From Sphingomonadales bacterium UBA7473 (GTDB taxonomy: Bacteria; Pseudomonadota; Alphaproteobacteria; Sphingomonadales; Sphingomonadaceae), in NCBI GenBank assembly GCA_002478575.1, contig DLOX01000073.1, positions 1 through 14,207 of the forward strand: a stretch of 14,207 nt of DNA. The letters run 5' to 3'. The notes under the pieces were generated by a model. The model was not told the origin of the DNA, did no database searches, and saw nothing but the letters and a program-made list of their open reading frames with translations. This document shows positions 7,131 to 13,658 of this stretch, one piece after another. A program made the translations under genes and the position numbers. Each line of letters starts with the position of its first letter. Position 1 is the first letter of the stretch.

Positions 7131-8234
7131 TTATGGCAGGGCAGGGGCATTGCTGTCGAGAGGCTGTGAGGTTGGCTTGAAGGCTGCGAAGCCTGCCATG
7201 ATCGCTTGCGGCAAGAAGGCGAGGCCCAAGAGGAGGACGGGAGAGACCCAAAGCCCCCAATAGAAATTCTCAAGCCGACCCGCGATCATGAAGAGGGTCG
7301 TATACCCAATAAGCGCGAGGGAAACGGCGCGGCCGGTTTTGTCGGCTTTGCCAAACCATCCTGCCATCGCCAGCGGTACCAGAATCGCTGCCGCCCATTC
7401 AGGAAAAGCCCGGAGCATTGTCGTTTCGCCCAAGGCCTGCAGAGCAAACCCCCAGCCCCCGGACTTCAGCCAGCCTTGGGACGCGCCATCGCCTGGGTTG
7501 GTCACGGCTATAACGGCCTGCGCATGAAGTGCGATCACCGCGAGTGCAGCGCTGAGCAAGGCTGCCCATGCGGCGGTGGCCCTCCATTGTTTATCGACCA
7601 CAGCGACAAACAGGAACAATCCCGCAATTGGCAGGATTGTTTCACGGATCAGGATGGCCATTGCGACTGCGACCAAAGAGGGCCAAATGTACCGACCGTT
7701 GTGGAGGCCAAGCGCCAGCGCGACGAGGAGCCCAGCCCAAGCGTCATGAAAAAGCATCAAGTTCGGCAGGCCGATGATGAAGAGGCCGGATGTAAGCAAA
7801 AGGATCGCCGCCACCCTAGGCACAGCGTCCGCAAAACTCTCCTTTATCCGCACCCACCAAACCATAAGCGTTGCCGCAATCAGGCCCCAAAGCAACGCCT
7901 GCGCGCCTGTCATCCCCAGCGTTGCGATCAATGTGGCCAATGTTGGCATACGCATGGTGAAAAAGGGTTTGAGCGGGAATCCTTCTTGCCGGTGTAGTTC
8001 AGCCTCTGCGGCATAATAATCATCGCCCGACGCCACACGCTCTGCGATCGTTTTGTACAGCTGCAGATCGGTCATGCCAGACTGTTGCGGTGCGGCGGTC
8101 ACAATCGCTCGGCTCGATGCTGCATCAGGGGCGAGCGTGATTGACAGGCCATAGGCAATCCAGAGCAAAAGCCCGAGCACCAAAGCCAGGATCTTGGCTT
8201 TGCTCCATCCATCAATGCGCGTCTTCACCACCAT
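7131..8234 (-). CDS. Multi-pass membrane protein of unknown function, possible GT-C-like
   Basis: I do not recognise this 367-residue protein. It has about nine likely membrane segments, roughly at 13-35, 97-128, 140-158, 164-178, 183-212, 219-241, 280-296, 303-318 and 325-345. Between the first two is a polar loop of about 60 residues (36-96) with MTDLQLYKTIAERVASGDDYY and the element GFPLKPFFTMRMPTLA. A large first extracytoplasmic loop bearing an Asp, followed by hydrophobic helices, resembles GT-C-type polyprenyl-phosphate-sugar transferases such as the DUF2029/GT87 group. The similarity is only in layout, so this is a guess. It lies 24 bases after ubiB and 8 bases before coaC on the same strand, so it is probably co-transcribed with them. 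The ATG at 8234 has only a weak Shine-Dalgarno. Its base use does not look foreign by eye. Confidence 0.78.
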   Translation of the reverse strand: MVVKTRIDGWSKAKILALVLGLLLWIAYGLSITLAPDAASSRAIVTAAPQQSGMTDLQLYKTIAERVASGDDYYAAEAELHRQEGFPLKPFFTMRMPTLATLIATLGMTGAQALLWGLIAATLMVWWVRIKESFADAVPRVAAILLLTSGLFIIGLPNLMLFHDAWAGLLVALALGLHNGRYIWPSLVAVAMAILIRETILPIAGLFLFVAVVDKQWRATAAWAALLSAALAVIALHAQAVIAVTNPGDGASQGWLKSGGWGFALQALGETTMLRAFPEWAAAILVPLAMAGWFGKADKTGRAVSLALIGYTTLFMIAGRLENFYWGLWVSPVLLLGLAFLPQAIMAGFAAFKPTSQPLDSNAPALP

Positions 8235-8258
8235 GACAGGCGGATAGCGGAACTATGG

Positions 8259-9815
8259 TTAACTAAGGGTTTGCACCACCCACAATGCGCCAGCGCCAAA
8301 CGCAGCTGCGGCCATCAACATCAACGCCGTTCCGAAGCCACTGCCTTTGCGCTCGCTCTTGTCCCAGATCAGTTTTACCGGCGCCAGAGGCGGAGGCTCT
8401 GGTGCGCCCCCTTTCTTGGGGAGTTGTTGGTCTAGGCGGCGGATAAGATCGGGCACAAGCGCGAGGGTTTCGGCCTGTTTCTTCAGGCCATCGGCAATGG
8501 CGGCTTCAGGGCCAAGTTCGCCCCTGATCCAGTCGCGCACGAAAGGCGATGCGACGTCCCACATATTGATGCCGGGATAGAGCGATGTGGCAATGCCTTC
8601 GACCATCACCATCGTTTTTTGAAGGAGGAGCAGATGCGGCTGTGTCTGCATGTCAAAGTCGCGCGTGATAGCGAACAAGCTATCGAGCATCTGCCCAACC
8701 GAAAGTTCACTGACTGGTTTGCCGCGCGTTGGCTCGCCGACGGCCCTTAGCGCCGTCGCGAATTCATCGACATTATGATAGTTGGGCACATATTGAGCAT
8801 CAAAATGGATTTGAGCGACGCGCTTATAATTGCCTGTAGTCAGGCCATAGAGGATCTCAGCAAGCCAAACCCGCGCTTGGCGATCAATGCGGCCCATGAT
8901 GCCAAAATCAATGGCAACAATCGTGCCATCAGACTTCACGAACAAATTGCCTTGATGCATGTCCGCGTGGAAGCAGCCTTCTGCTATGGCTTGATGGAGG
9001 AAGGTCAGGACCAGCTTCTTCGCCAGCGCCTCCAGATCATGGCCGGCGGCTTTCAGGGCTTCCATATTGGAAATCTTGATCCCATCGATCCATTCGAGCG
9101 TCATCACGCGACCGGATGTGCGATCCCAATCGATCGTCGGAATATCATAGCCGGGGATGGCGGCCATGGCTTCTTTGAGTTCAGACGCACTGGCGGCTTC
9201 GCGGCGAAGGTCCAGTTCGCGCAGAGTCCAGCGTTTGAGATTGGCAATTACCAATTGGGGGCGAAGGCGGGAAGCTTCCCCACCCAAAGCCTCGAGATGC
9301 GCCGCTGCCCATTCATAGGTTTCTATGTCGCGAGCAAATTGTTCGCGGATGCCGGGCCGAAGCACCTTGACCGCAACCTGCTTGCCTTCGTTGGTGATCG
9401 CTTTGTGCACCTGCGCGATGGAGGCAGCCCCCACTGGCTCAGGATCGATATGCGAGAAAAGCTCAGCGGCCGGCTTGTTCAGGCTTGTGTCAATCTCGGC
9501 ATAGACTTTGTCGAACGGCGCGGGCGGCAACTGATCTTGCAGGGACAGCAGATTATAGGCAGCTTCGGTGCCAATTATATCGGGCCGCGTAGCTAGCGTC
9601 TGGCCGAGCTTGATCGCAGCGGGGCCAATTGCGGTGAAGGCCCCAGCATAGTCAGGCACTTTGGGCTGGAAAGTCCCAAAGCGCGCAACGCGGCACAAGC
9701 GGCGCACTTGAAGCGGCAAATTGCGATTGGACTCAATCGCTTGGAGCGCGCCATGCCGTGCAAGGGTGCGTCCCCATGTGATGAGGCGCCACAAATGTGT
9801 CGTGTGAGAGGTCAA
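8259..9815 (-). CDS. ubiB: UbiB, ABC1/ADCK-type atypical kinase for ubiquinone synthesis
   Basis: UbiB is a membrane-associated, protein-kinase-like ATPase needed for ubiquinone (coenzyme Q) synthesis. It is thought to help move or extract lipid precursors. The protein has 518 residues. Seen: the family-specific KLGQ motif (69-72) in AIKLGQTLATRPD, the alanine-rich AAS in GAASIAQVHKA (129-139), AVKV with Lys150, the catalytic loop HADMHQGN (283-290), and DFG (303-305) in AIDFGIMGRID. A hydrophobic C-terminal helix (ALMLMAAAAFGAGALWVV) fits a membrane anchor. The start is TTG at 9815, overlapping the ubiE stop as TTGA. A GGAAG lies just upstream, and the protein then begins THLWRLITWGRTLARHGAL, as in alphaproteobacterial homologues. 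No ATG exists nearby. The neighbouring ubiE and the tight spacing indicate one transcript. Confidence 0.93.
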   Translation of the reverse strand: MTSHTTHLWRLITWGRTLARHGALQAIESNRNLPLQVRRLCRVARFGTFQPKVPDYAGAFTAIGPAAIKLGQTLATRPDIIGTEAAYNLLSLQDQLPPAPFDKVYAEIDTSLNKPAAELFSHIDPEPVGAASIAQVHKAITNEGKQVAVKVLRPGIREQFARDIETYEWAAAHLEALGGEASRLRPQLVIANLKRWTLRELDLRREAASASELKEAMAAIPGYDIPTIDWDRTSGRVMTLEWIDGIKISNMEALKAAGHDLEALAKKLVLTFLHQAIAEGCFHADMHQGNLFVKSDGTIVAIDFGIMGRIDRQARVWLAEILYGLTTGNYKRVAQIHFDAQYVPNYHNVDEFATALRAVGEPTRGKPVSELSVGQMLDSLFAITRDFDMQTQPHLLLLQKTMVMVEGIATSLYPGINMWDVASPFVRDWIRGELGPEAAIADGLKKQAETLALVPDLIRRLDQQLPKKGGAPEPPPLAPVKLIWDKSERKGSGFGTALMLMAAAAFGAGALWVVQTLS

Positions 9816-10543
9816 ATCTTCCAGCCGCTATGGATTGCTACAAGTCCGCCCAAAAGCGGCTCCACTTTAGTTTGCACAAAACCCGCGTCCGCGACCATCC
9901 GTTCAAAGGTCGGCATATCGGGGAAGCGACGGATGGATTCGATAAGGTATCGGTAGCTATCCTCGTCGCCCGCTACCAGCTTGCCAATCTGAGGAACGAG
10001 CTTGTGGCTATAAGCGTCGTAGATTTCGGCAAATCCTGGCCAAAGCGTCGTCGAAAATTCGAGGCAATAGAAACGCCCTCCGCGCTTAAGCACCCGATGT
10101 GCCTCGGAGAGAGCCTTGTCGATATAGGTGACGTTCCGAATACCAAAGGCGATGGTATAGGCATCAAAGCTGCGATCATCGAAGCTGAGCACTTCGGCAT
10201 TTTGTTCCGACCAAGTCAGCCCGCCAATTTCGCGCTTCATGGCCCGCTCCATGCCAACAGCCAGCATCTCCGGGTTGATATCCGCGACTGTGACCATCGC
10301 GCCTTTGGCTTGGAGACGAAACGCTATGTCGCCCGTTCCGCCCGCCATATCGAGGATCATATCGCCCTCACGGGGCTTCACGCGCCGAACGAAGCGATCC
10401 TTCCACAACCGATGCATGCCTGCCGACATCGCGTCATTCATCACATCATAGCTGGAGGCGACATTGGAAAAGACGCCACCAACGCGCGTGCGCTTTTCTT
10501 CGGGGCTGACATCTTCGTAACCGAAAGAGACTGTGTCTTGCAT
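9812..10543 (-). CDS. ubiE: Ubiquinone/menaquinone C-methyltransferase UbiE
   Basis: UbiE is the SAM-dependent enzyme that C-methylates 2-polyprenyl-6-methoxy-1,4-benzoquinol in ubiquinone synthesis (and demethylmenaquinol where menaquinone is made). From the ATG at 10543 it has 243 residues, close to the family norm. Seen: YDVMNDAMSAGMHRLWK (32-48), a UbiE signature; SAM motif I LDMAGGTGD (64-72); VADINPEML (86-94); FGIRNV (133-138); and the second signature RVLKRGGRFYCLEFS (150-164). Reading further upstream in the same frame would add 32 non-homologous residues and overlap mutM, so the start at MQDTVSFGYEDV is preferred. It is the first gene of the - strand cluster and diverges from mutM across 48 bases, which must hold both promoters. 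Confidence 0.95.
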   Translation of the reverse strand: MQDTVSFGYEDVSPEEKRTRVGGVFSNVASSYDVMNDAMSAGMHRLWKDRFVRRVKPREGDMILDMAGGTGDIAFRLQAKGAMVTVADINPEMLAVGMERAMKREIGGLTWSEQNAEVLSFDDRSFDAYTIAFGIRNVTYIDKALSEAHRVLKRGGRFYCLEFSTTLWPGFAEIYDAYSHKLVPQIGKLVAGDEDSYRYLIESIRRFPDMPTFERMVADAGFVQTKVEPLLGGLVAIHSGWKI

Positions 10544-10591
10544 GGGGGAAGCCTCTAGCCATGTCGCCCGCTTCCCGCTAGCGGATTCCGT

Positions 10592-11404
10592 GTGCCAGAG
10601 CTTCCCGAAGTTGAAACCACCGTGCGCGGCTTGGCGCAACTGCTAGATGGCCAAATCTTGGTGCGGGTTGAACCGCGCCGTGCGGACCTTCGGCGGCCGA
10701 TTCCTGTTGATCTCAGACAGCGGATGCAAGGCGCGCGAGTGACGGGGCTTTCGCGCCGCGCGAAATATGGGATCATTGAAACTGATCGTGGGGACAGTCT
10801 GATCTTTCACCTTGGCATGTCTGGCAAATGGCGCATCGATGCGGAGCCGCTTTTGACGCACGACCATTTGATCTTGGAAACGGAGGCGGGGCGAGTGCTT
10901 GCCCTCAATGATCCTCGCCGTTTTGGCTCATTGGATTTGGTGGAGACTGCTCGCGTGGCCGCGTTCGGTCCGTTTGCTGCGATGGGGCCAGAGCCTCTAG
11001 GTGCCGATTTTTCAACTGCCTATTTGCGGAACGCGCTCGACGGTCGGCTGGCGCCCATCAAGGCCATGCTGCTTGATCAGAGAATCGTGGCGGGGCTTGG
11101 GAACATCTATGTCTGTGAGGCTCTAAACATGGCGGGGATCAGTCCGATTCGATCTGGCGGGCAAGTGTCGAAACCCGCGCTGGAGCGTTTGGTGGAGGCG
11201 ATTCGAGATGTGTTGACCGCCGCGATCAAAGCCGGAGGATCAACACTCCGTGATTTTGCCCGCCCCGACGGAGAATTGGGCTATTTTTCCAACCAATGGC
11301 GGGTTTATGGCCGCGAAGGGGAGGCCTGTTCCTGTGGCAAGCCGGTCCTCCGTCGAGTGGATGCTGGGCGATCAACCTTTTACTGCGGCAAATGCCAGCG
11401 TTAA
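10592..11404 (+). CDS. mutM: Formamidopyrimidine-DNA glycosylase MutM (Fpg)
   Basis: MutM is a bifunctional DNA glycosylase/AP lyase that removes 8-oxoguanine and formamidopyrimidines from DNA. It has 270 residues. The start is GTG at 10592: the protein must begin M-PELPEVET because Pro2 is the catalytic nucleophile and Glu3 is essential, so no other start is possible. Seen: PELPEVETTVRG (2-13), the beta-hairpin lysine Lys58 in RRAKYG, LIFHLGMSGKW, the H2TH region LLDQRIVAGLGNIYVCEAL, and a C-terminal zinc finger with cysteines 246, 248, 265 and 268. The first cysteine pair is spaced C-x-C (CSC) instead of the usual C-x2-C; the second pair is CGKC. Substrate-recognition and catalytic parts are otherwise complete. 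Only 48 bases separate it from the divergent ubiE. Confidence 0.95.
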   Translation: MPELPEVETTVRGLAQLLDGQILVRVEPRRADLRRPIPVDLRQRMQGARVTGLSRRAKYGIIETDRGDSLIFHLGMSGKWRIDAEPLLTHDHLILETEAGRVLALNDPRRFGSLDLVETARVAAFGPFAAMGPEPLGADFSTAYLRNALDGRLAPIKAMLLDQRIVAGLGNIYVCEALNMAGISPIRSGGQVSKPALERLVEAIRDVLTAAIKAGGSTLRDFARPDGELGYFSNQWRVYGREGEACSCGKPVLRRVDAGRSTFYCGKCQR

Positions 11405-11407
11405 TGG

Positions 11408-11436
11408 TTGACCTATTCCGGCAGCTTCGCTAGTGC
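11408..11436 (+). promoter_or_regulatory. Possible sigma-70-type promoter of rpsT
   Basis: TTGACC at 11408-11413, directly after the mutM stop, is a good -35 hexamer. With a 17-base spacer the -10 position is TAGTGC (11431-11436), a poor match, followed by a GC-rich stretch (GCCGCCGAC). A GC-rich discriminator is typical of stringently controlled ribosomal promoters. The weak -10 makes this only a candidate. A promoter somewhere in the 102-base gap before rpsT is expected. Confidence 0.35.
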
Positions 11437-11506
11437 CGCCGACGGTTCGGTGCAGACGATTCTGCGCCGCTTTTCTTTTTGCTGAATAACATAAGGTTTT
11501 TGATCC

Positions 11507-11770
11507 ATGGCGAATACGCCTCAGGCCCGCAAACGCATCCGTCGCAACGATCGTCGTGCAACGATCAACCATAACCGCGTCAGCCGCATCCGCACCTTCG
11601 TGAAGAAGGTGGAGCTTGCGATCGGTTCTGGTGATAAGACGGCAGCCGCCGCTGCATTGGCTGCAGCTCAGCCAGAATTGGCAAAGGGCGTTGCAAAGGG
11701 TGTGTTGCATAAGAACACTGTCGCGCGGAAATTCTCGCGTTTGACCAAGGCCGTTCTCGCACTCGCGTAA
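11507..11770 (+). CDS. rpsT: 30S ribosomal protein S20
   Basis: S20 is a primary 16S rRNA-binding protein of the small ribosomal subunit. The 87-residue, strongly basic sequence begins MANTPQARKRIRRNDRR and contains the typical RVSRIRTFVKKVE and the C-terminal GVLHKNTVARKFSRLTKAV, the full length for the family. The ATG at 11507 is preceded by ATAAGG about 10 bases upstream. The gene is single, between mutM and dnaA. An intrinsic terminator follows 25 bases after the stop, so dnaA must have its own promoter. The rpsT-dnaA order is also found in other alphaproteobacteria such as Caulobacter. Confidence 0.97.
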   Translation: MANTPQARKRIRRNDRRATINHNRVSRIRTFVKKVELAIGSGDKTAAAAALAAAQPELAKGVAKGVLHKNTVARKFSRLTKAVLALA

Positions 11771-11795
11771 CTTTCACCAAAAATGTCGGGATTTT

Positions 11796-11829
11796 GCCCC
11801 GTCTGTCAAATGGACAGGCGGGGCTTTTT
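11796..11829 (+). terminator. Intrinsic terminator of rpsT
   Basis: A 12-bp stem (11796-11807 with 11813-11824), perfect except for one G-U pair, encloses a 5-base loop and is followed at once by five T residues (11825-11829). It starts 25 bases after the rpsT stop. This is a textbook rho-independent terminator reading rightwards. Confidence 0.92.
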
Positions 11830-11974
11830 GTCATCTTGACTTTACATCATGGAAAATCGGCTGTTAAGCGCGATTCGCTACCAGGCAGAATCCACCCCCA
11901 CATTATTTATTACTAATTTTCAATAACTTAAGTCCCTAGATCGTGAATCCGCGCTGAATCAAGTCAATGGGATT

Positions 11975-11994
11975 TATTTCAAATTTGTGAAATA
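11975..11994. promoter_or_regulatory. Palindrome TATTTCA-N6-TGAAATA, possible operator
   Basis: Perfect 7-base arms separated by 6 bases lie in the AT-rich part of the dnaA upstream region, about 185-195 bases before the likely dnaA start. The size and symmetry suit a site for a dimeric DNA-binding protein. The regulator is unknown, and chance symmetry in AT-rich DNA cannot be excluded. Confidence 0.4.
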
Positions 11995-12037
11995 GTTTCG
12001 TTGTGCCGAGGTCTCAATTCTCTCAAAAATAGCCTCT

Positions 12038-12063
12038 TGCCGGTCGCGAATCGCCGACCGGCA
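12038..12063. repeat. GC-rich hairpin with a GANTC site in its loop
   Basis: Perfect 9-base arms TGCCGGTCG / CGACCGGCA enclose the 8-base loop CGAATCGC. Three further G-C pairs are possible inside the loop with one bulge. No T-run follows, so it is not an intrinsic terminator. It ends about 115 bases before the likely dnaA start and would lie in the dnaA leader RNA if transcription starts upstream. The loop holds the fifth GANTC site of the region. Confidence 0.6.
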
Positions 12064-12179
12064 TGTAGTCAGCGCCGTTGGCCCTTACACCCTGCCGTTT
12101 GGCGGGCTGAGGAAGATGGTGTCTGGAGTTGGGCTATATCGCTTTGTGGGGAGCGGGACGTCGGATGTTGGGAGTAAGC

Positions 12180-13550
12180 GTGTTGGATATGGGTGCCTCT
12201 TCAAAGCTGCCGGAAGCAGAATGGCAGCAAGTGAGGCAGGCCTTGCGGGCAAGCATGGGTGTGCGCAGCTTTGACCATTGGTTGAAGCCTGTGGCGCTGG
12301 CAGCTTATGATCCAGATCGCGCTTTGATTACACTGAGCGTCAATTCAAGCTTTATGGCGGGATGGGTTAAGAGCCATCATGCTGATCGGCTGCTCGCAGC
12401 ATGGAAACTTGCTTTGCCAGCCGTTCGAAGTGTTGAGATTATTTCTTCGTCCGATGGGATGGCCCTATCATCGGCGCCGGTTGAGGCGGATGAAGTTGTC
12501 GTTGCACCGGTGGAGGCCACTTCTGCGTCGAGCGCTTTCGATCCACGTCAGACCTTTCAGAGCTTTGTAACTGGCACCACCAATGCCTTGGCCGCCAACG
12601 CAGCCAAAGCACTGTGCGGAGAGACCGGCAATCGCTATTCCCCGCTCTTCATCCATGCTCAAACAGGTCAAGGCAAAACCCATTTGCTGCACGCCATTGG
12701 CCATGCTTGGGTGAATGCCCATCCGGGTCGCACGGCACTCTATATGTCGGCTGAACGTTTCATGCTGGATTTTGTCCACGCCATGAAGGCGCGGGATACA
12801 TTGGCGTTCAAAACGCGCATGCGCTCTGCTCAATTGCTGATGATTGACGATGTGCAATTCATCGCGGGCAAAGAATCGACGCAGGAAGAGTTTCTGCACA
12901 CGGTGGATGAAGTGCTCCGCTTGGGCGGCACTCTGGTGATCAGTGCAGATCGCCCGCCGCATCTTTTGGATGGCGTTGAAGGCCGTATCTTGTCTCGCCT
13001 GACGCAAGGCTTGGTCGCTGATATTAAGCCAGCAGACTTTGGCCTGCGCCGTGCGATCCTAGGTGTCCGTGCTGCTGCCCATCCCGAAGTGAAGATTGGT
13101 GATGAAGTCCTAGATCTGCTCGCCGGCCGGATCCAATCCAATATCCGCGAACTGGAGGGCGCACTTAACCGGTTGGTGGCTTATGCCTCACTTAGCGGTC
13201 GGGCGGTCACCATTGATTTTGCCGATGAAGTTTTGGCGGACATGTTCCGCGCGAGCCAACGCCGGATCACAATCGACGAAATCCAAAAGCGTGTGTCTGA
13301 GCATTTCCGAATCCGGCAAGCTGAGATGGTCTCTGCCCGCCGTGCCCGCGAAGTGGCTCGCCCGCGCCAGATTGCTATGTATCTCGCCAAGCAACTGACG
13401 CCGCGATCCTTGCCAGAAATTGGCCGCCGATTTGGTGGACGGGACCATACGACAGTGATCCACGCCGTCCGTCAAATCGAACGACTGCGCGGTCTCGATA
13501 CCGACATGGACAATGATATCCGGACTTTGCTCCGGACATTGGAGGGGTAG
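12180..13550 (+). CDS. dnaA: Chromosomal replication initiator protein DnaA
   Basis: DnaA is the AAA+ ATPase that binds DnaA boxes and opens the replication origin. Seen (numbered from the GTG at 12180): N-terminal domain I (WQQVRQALRASMGVRSFDHWLKP), a short linker, Walker A TGQGKTH with Lys166, Walker B LLMIDDVQFI, sensor 1 LVISADRPP, the arginine-finger region RILSRLTQGL, sensor 2 NIRELEGALNRL, and the C-terminal DNA-binding signature GGRDHTTVIHAVRQI. The frame is open from a TTG at 12129, but the extra residues are not DnaA-like. GTG 12180 has GGAG five bases upstream and is preferred (456 residues). ATG 12189 and ATG 12165 are alternatives. The Walker A loop reads AQTGQGKT, with Ala where many DnaA proteins have Gly at the first position. 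It is preceded by a methylation-site-rich leader and followed by an inverted repeat. Confidence 0.95.
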   Translation: MLDMGASSKLPEAEWQQVRQALRASMGVRSFDHWLKPVALAAYDPDRALITLSVNSSFMAGWVKSHHADRLLAAWKLALPAVRSVEIISSSDGMALSSAPVEADEVVVAPVEATSASSAFDPRQTFQSFVTGTTNALAANAAKALCGETGNRYSPLFIHAQTGQGKTHLLHAIGHAWVNAHPGRTALYMSAERFMLDFVHAMKARDTLAFKTRMRSAQLLMIDDVQFIAGKESTQEEFLHTVDEVLRLGGTLVISADRPPHLLDGVEGRILSRLTQGLVADIKPADFGLRRAILGVRAAAHPEVKIGDEVLDLLAGRIQSNIRELEGALNRLVAYASLSGRAVTIDFADEVLADMFRASQRRITIDEIQKRVSEHFRIRQAEMVSARRAREVARPRQIAMYLAKQLTPRSLPEIGRRFGGRDHTTVIHAVRQIERLRGLDTDMDNDIRTLLRTLEG

Positions 13551-13560
13551 ACTTTAACTG

Positions 13561-13637
13561 CCGCTCAGGCTGAGCCTGACGAAGCCCTTTGATCGTCCAT
13601 AGCAGCCAATTCCCTTCGTCAAGCTCAGGGTGAGCGG
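13561..13637. repeat. Inverted repeat between convergent dnaA and dehydrogenase genes
   Basis: Two 24-base arms (13561-13584 and 13614-13637) are reverse complements with three mismatches and are separated by 29 bases. The motif (CTGAGCCTGACGAAG on the left, CTTCGTCAAGCTCAG on the right) resembles short palindromic repeats common between genes in sphingomonads. No T-run follows either arm. Like the element at 3268-3379 it lies in a convergent gap, so it may end or stabilise both transcripts; this role is inference. Confidence 0.75.
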
Positions 13638-13658
13638 AATTCGTGCTGGCCTTTTTGT

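Larger units (their letters stand above)
11830..12179 (+). promoter_or_regulatory. dnaA upstream/leader region with clustered GANTC sites
   Basis: About 350 bases hold no convincing gene. Seen: five GANTC sites at 11872-11876, 11888-11892, 11945-11949, 11956-11960 and 12048-12052; an AT-rich stretch (26 of 30 bases) at 11901-11930; a palindrome at 11975-11994; and a GC-rich hairpin at 12038-12063. GANTC is the target of the CcrM-type DNA adenine methyltransferase of alphaproteobacteria. In Caulobacter, methylation in the dnaA promoter is known to affect dnaA transcription. The promoter itself could not be fixed: TTGACT at 11836-11841 lacks a good -10. No DnaA boxes close to TTATNCACA were seen, so I do not call an origin of replication here. 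Confidence 0.6.

Noticed and set aside
7123..7260. N-terminal extension of CoaC by 46 residues
   Set aside because: It runs into the end of the upstream membrane-protein gene and precedes the natural start of the flavoprotein fold.
6511..7263. Open frame of 250 codons on the + strand across coaC
   Set aside because: It is antisense to the intact CoaC motifs and the end of the membrane-protein gene, and has no recognisable domain.
9797..10558. Open frame of 253 codons on the + strand opposite ubiE
   Set aside because: UbiE on the other strand has its full signature set; the antisense reading has no domain.
10544..10639. N-terminal extension of UbiE by 32 residues
   Set aside because: The extension overlaps mutM on the other strand and is not UbiE-like; the start at 10543 gives the standard N-terminus.
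11836..11866. TTGACT at 11836 as the dnaA promoter -35
   Set aside because: No acceptable -10 hexamer lies 16-18 bases downstream, and it is immediately after the rpsT terminator; left as unproven.
11830..12128. Possible origin of replication beside dnaA
   Set aside because: The AT-rich stretch is suggestive, but I saw no cluster of DnaA boxes near TTATNCACA; in many alphaproteobacteria the origin is elsewhere. GC-skew analysis of the whole chromosome would decide.
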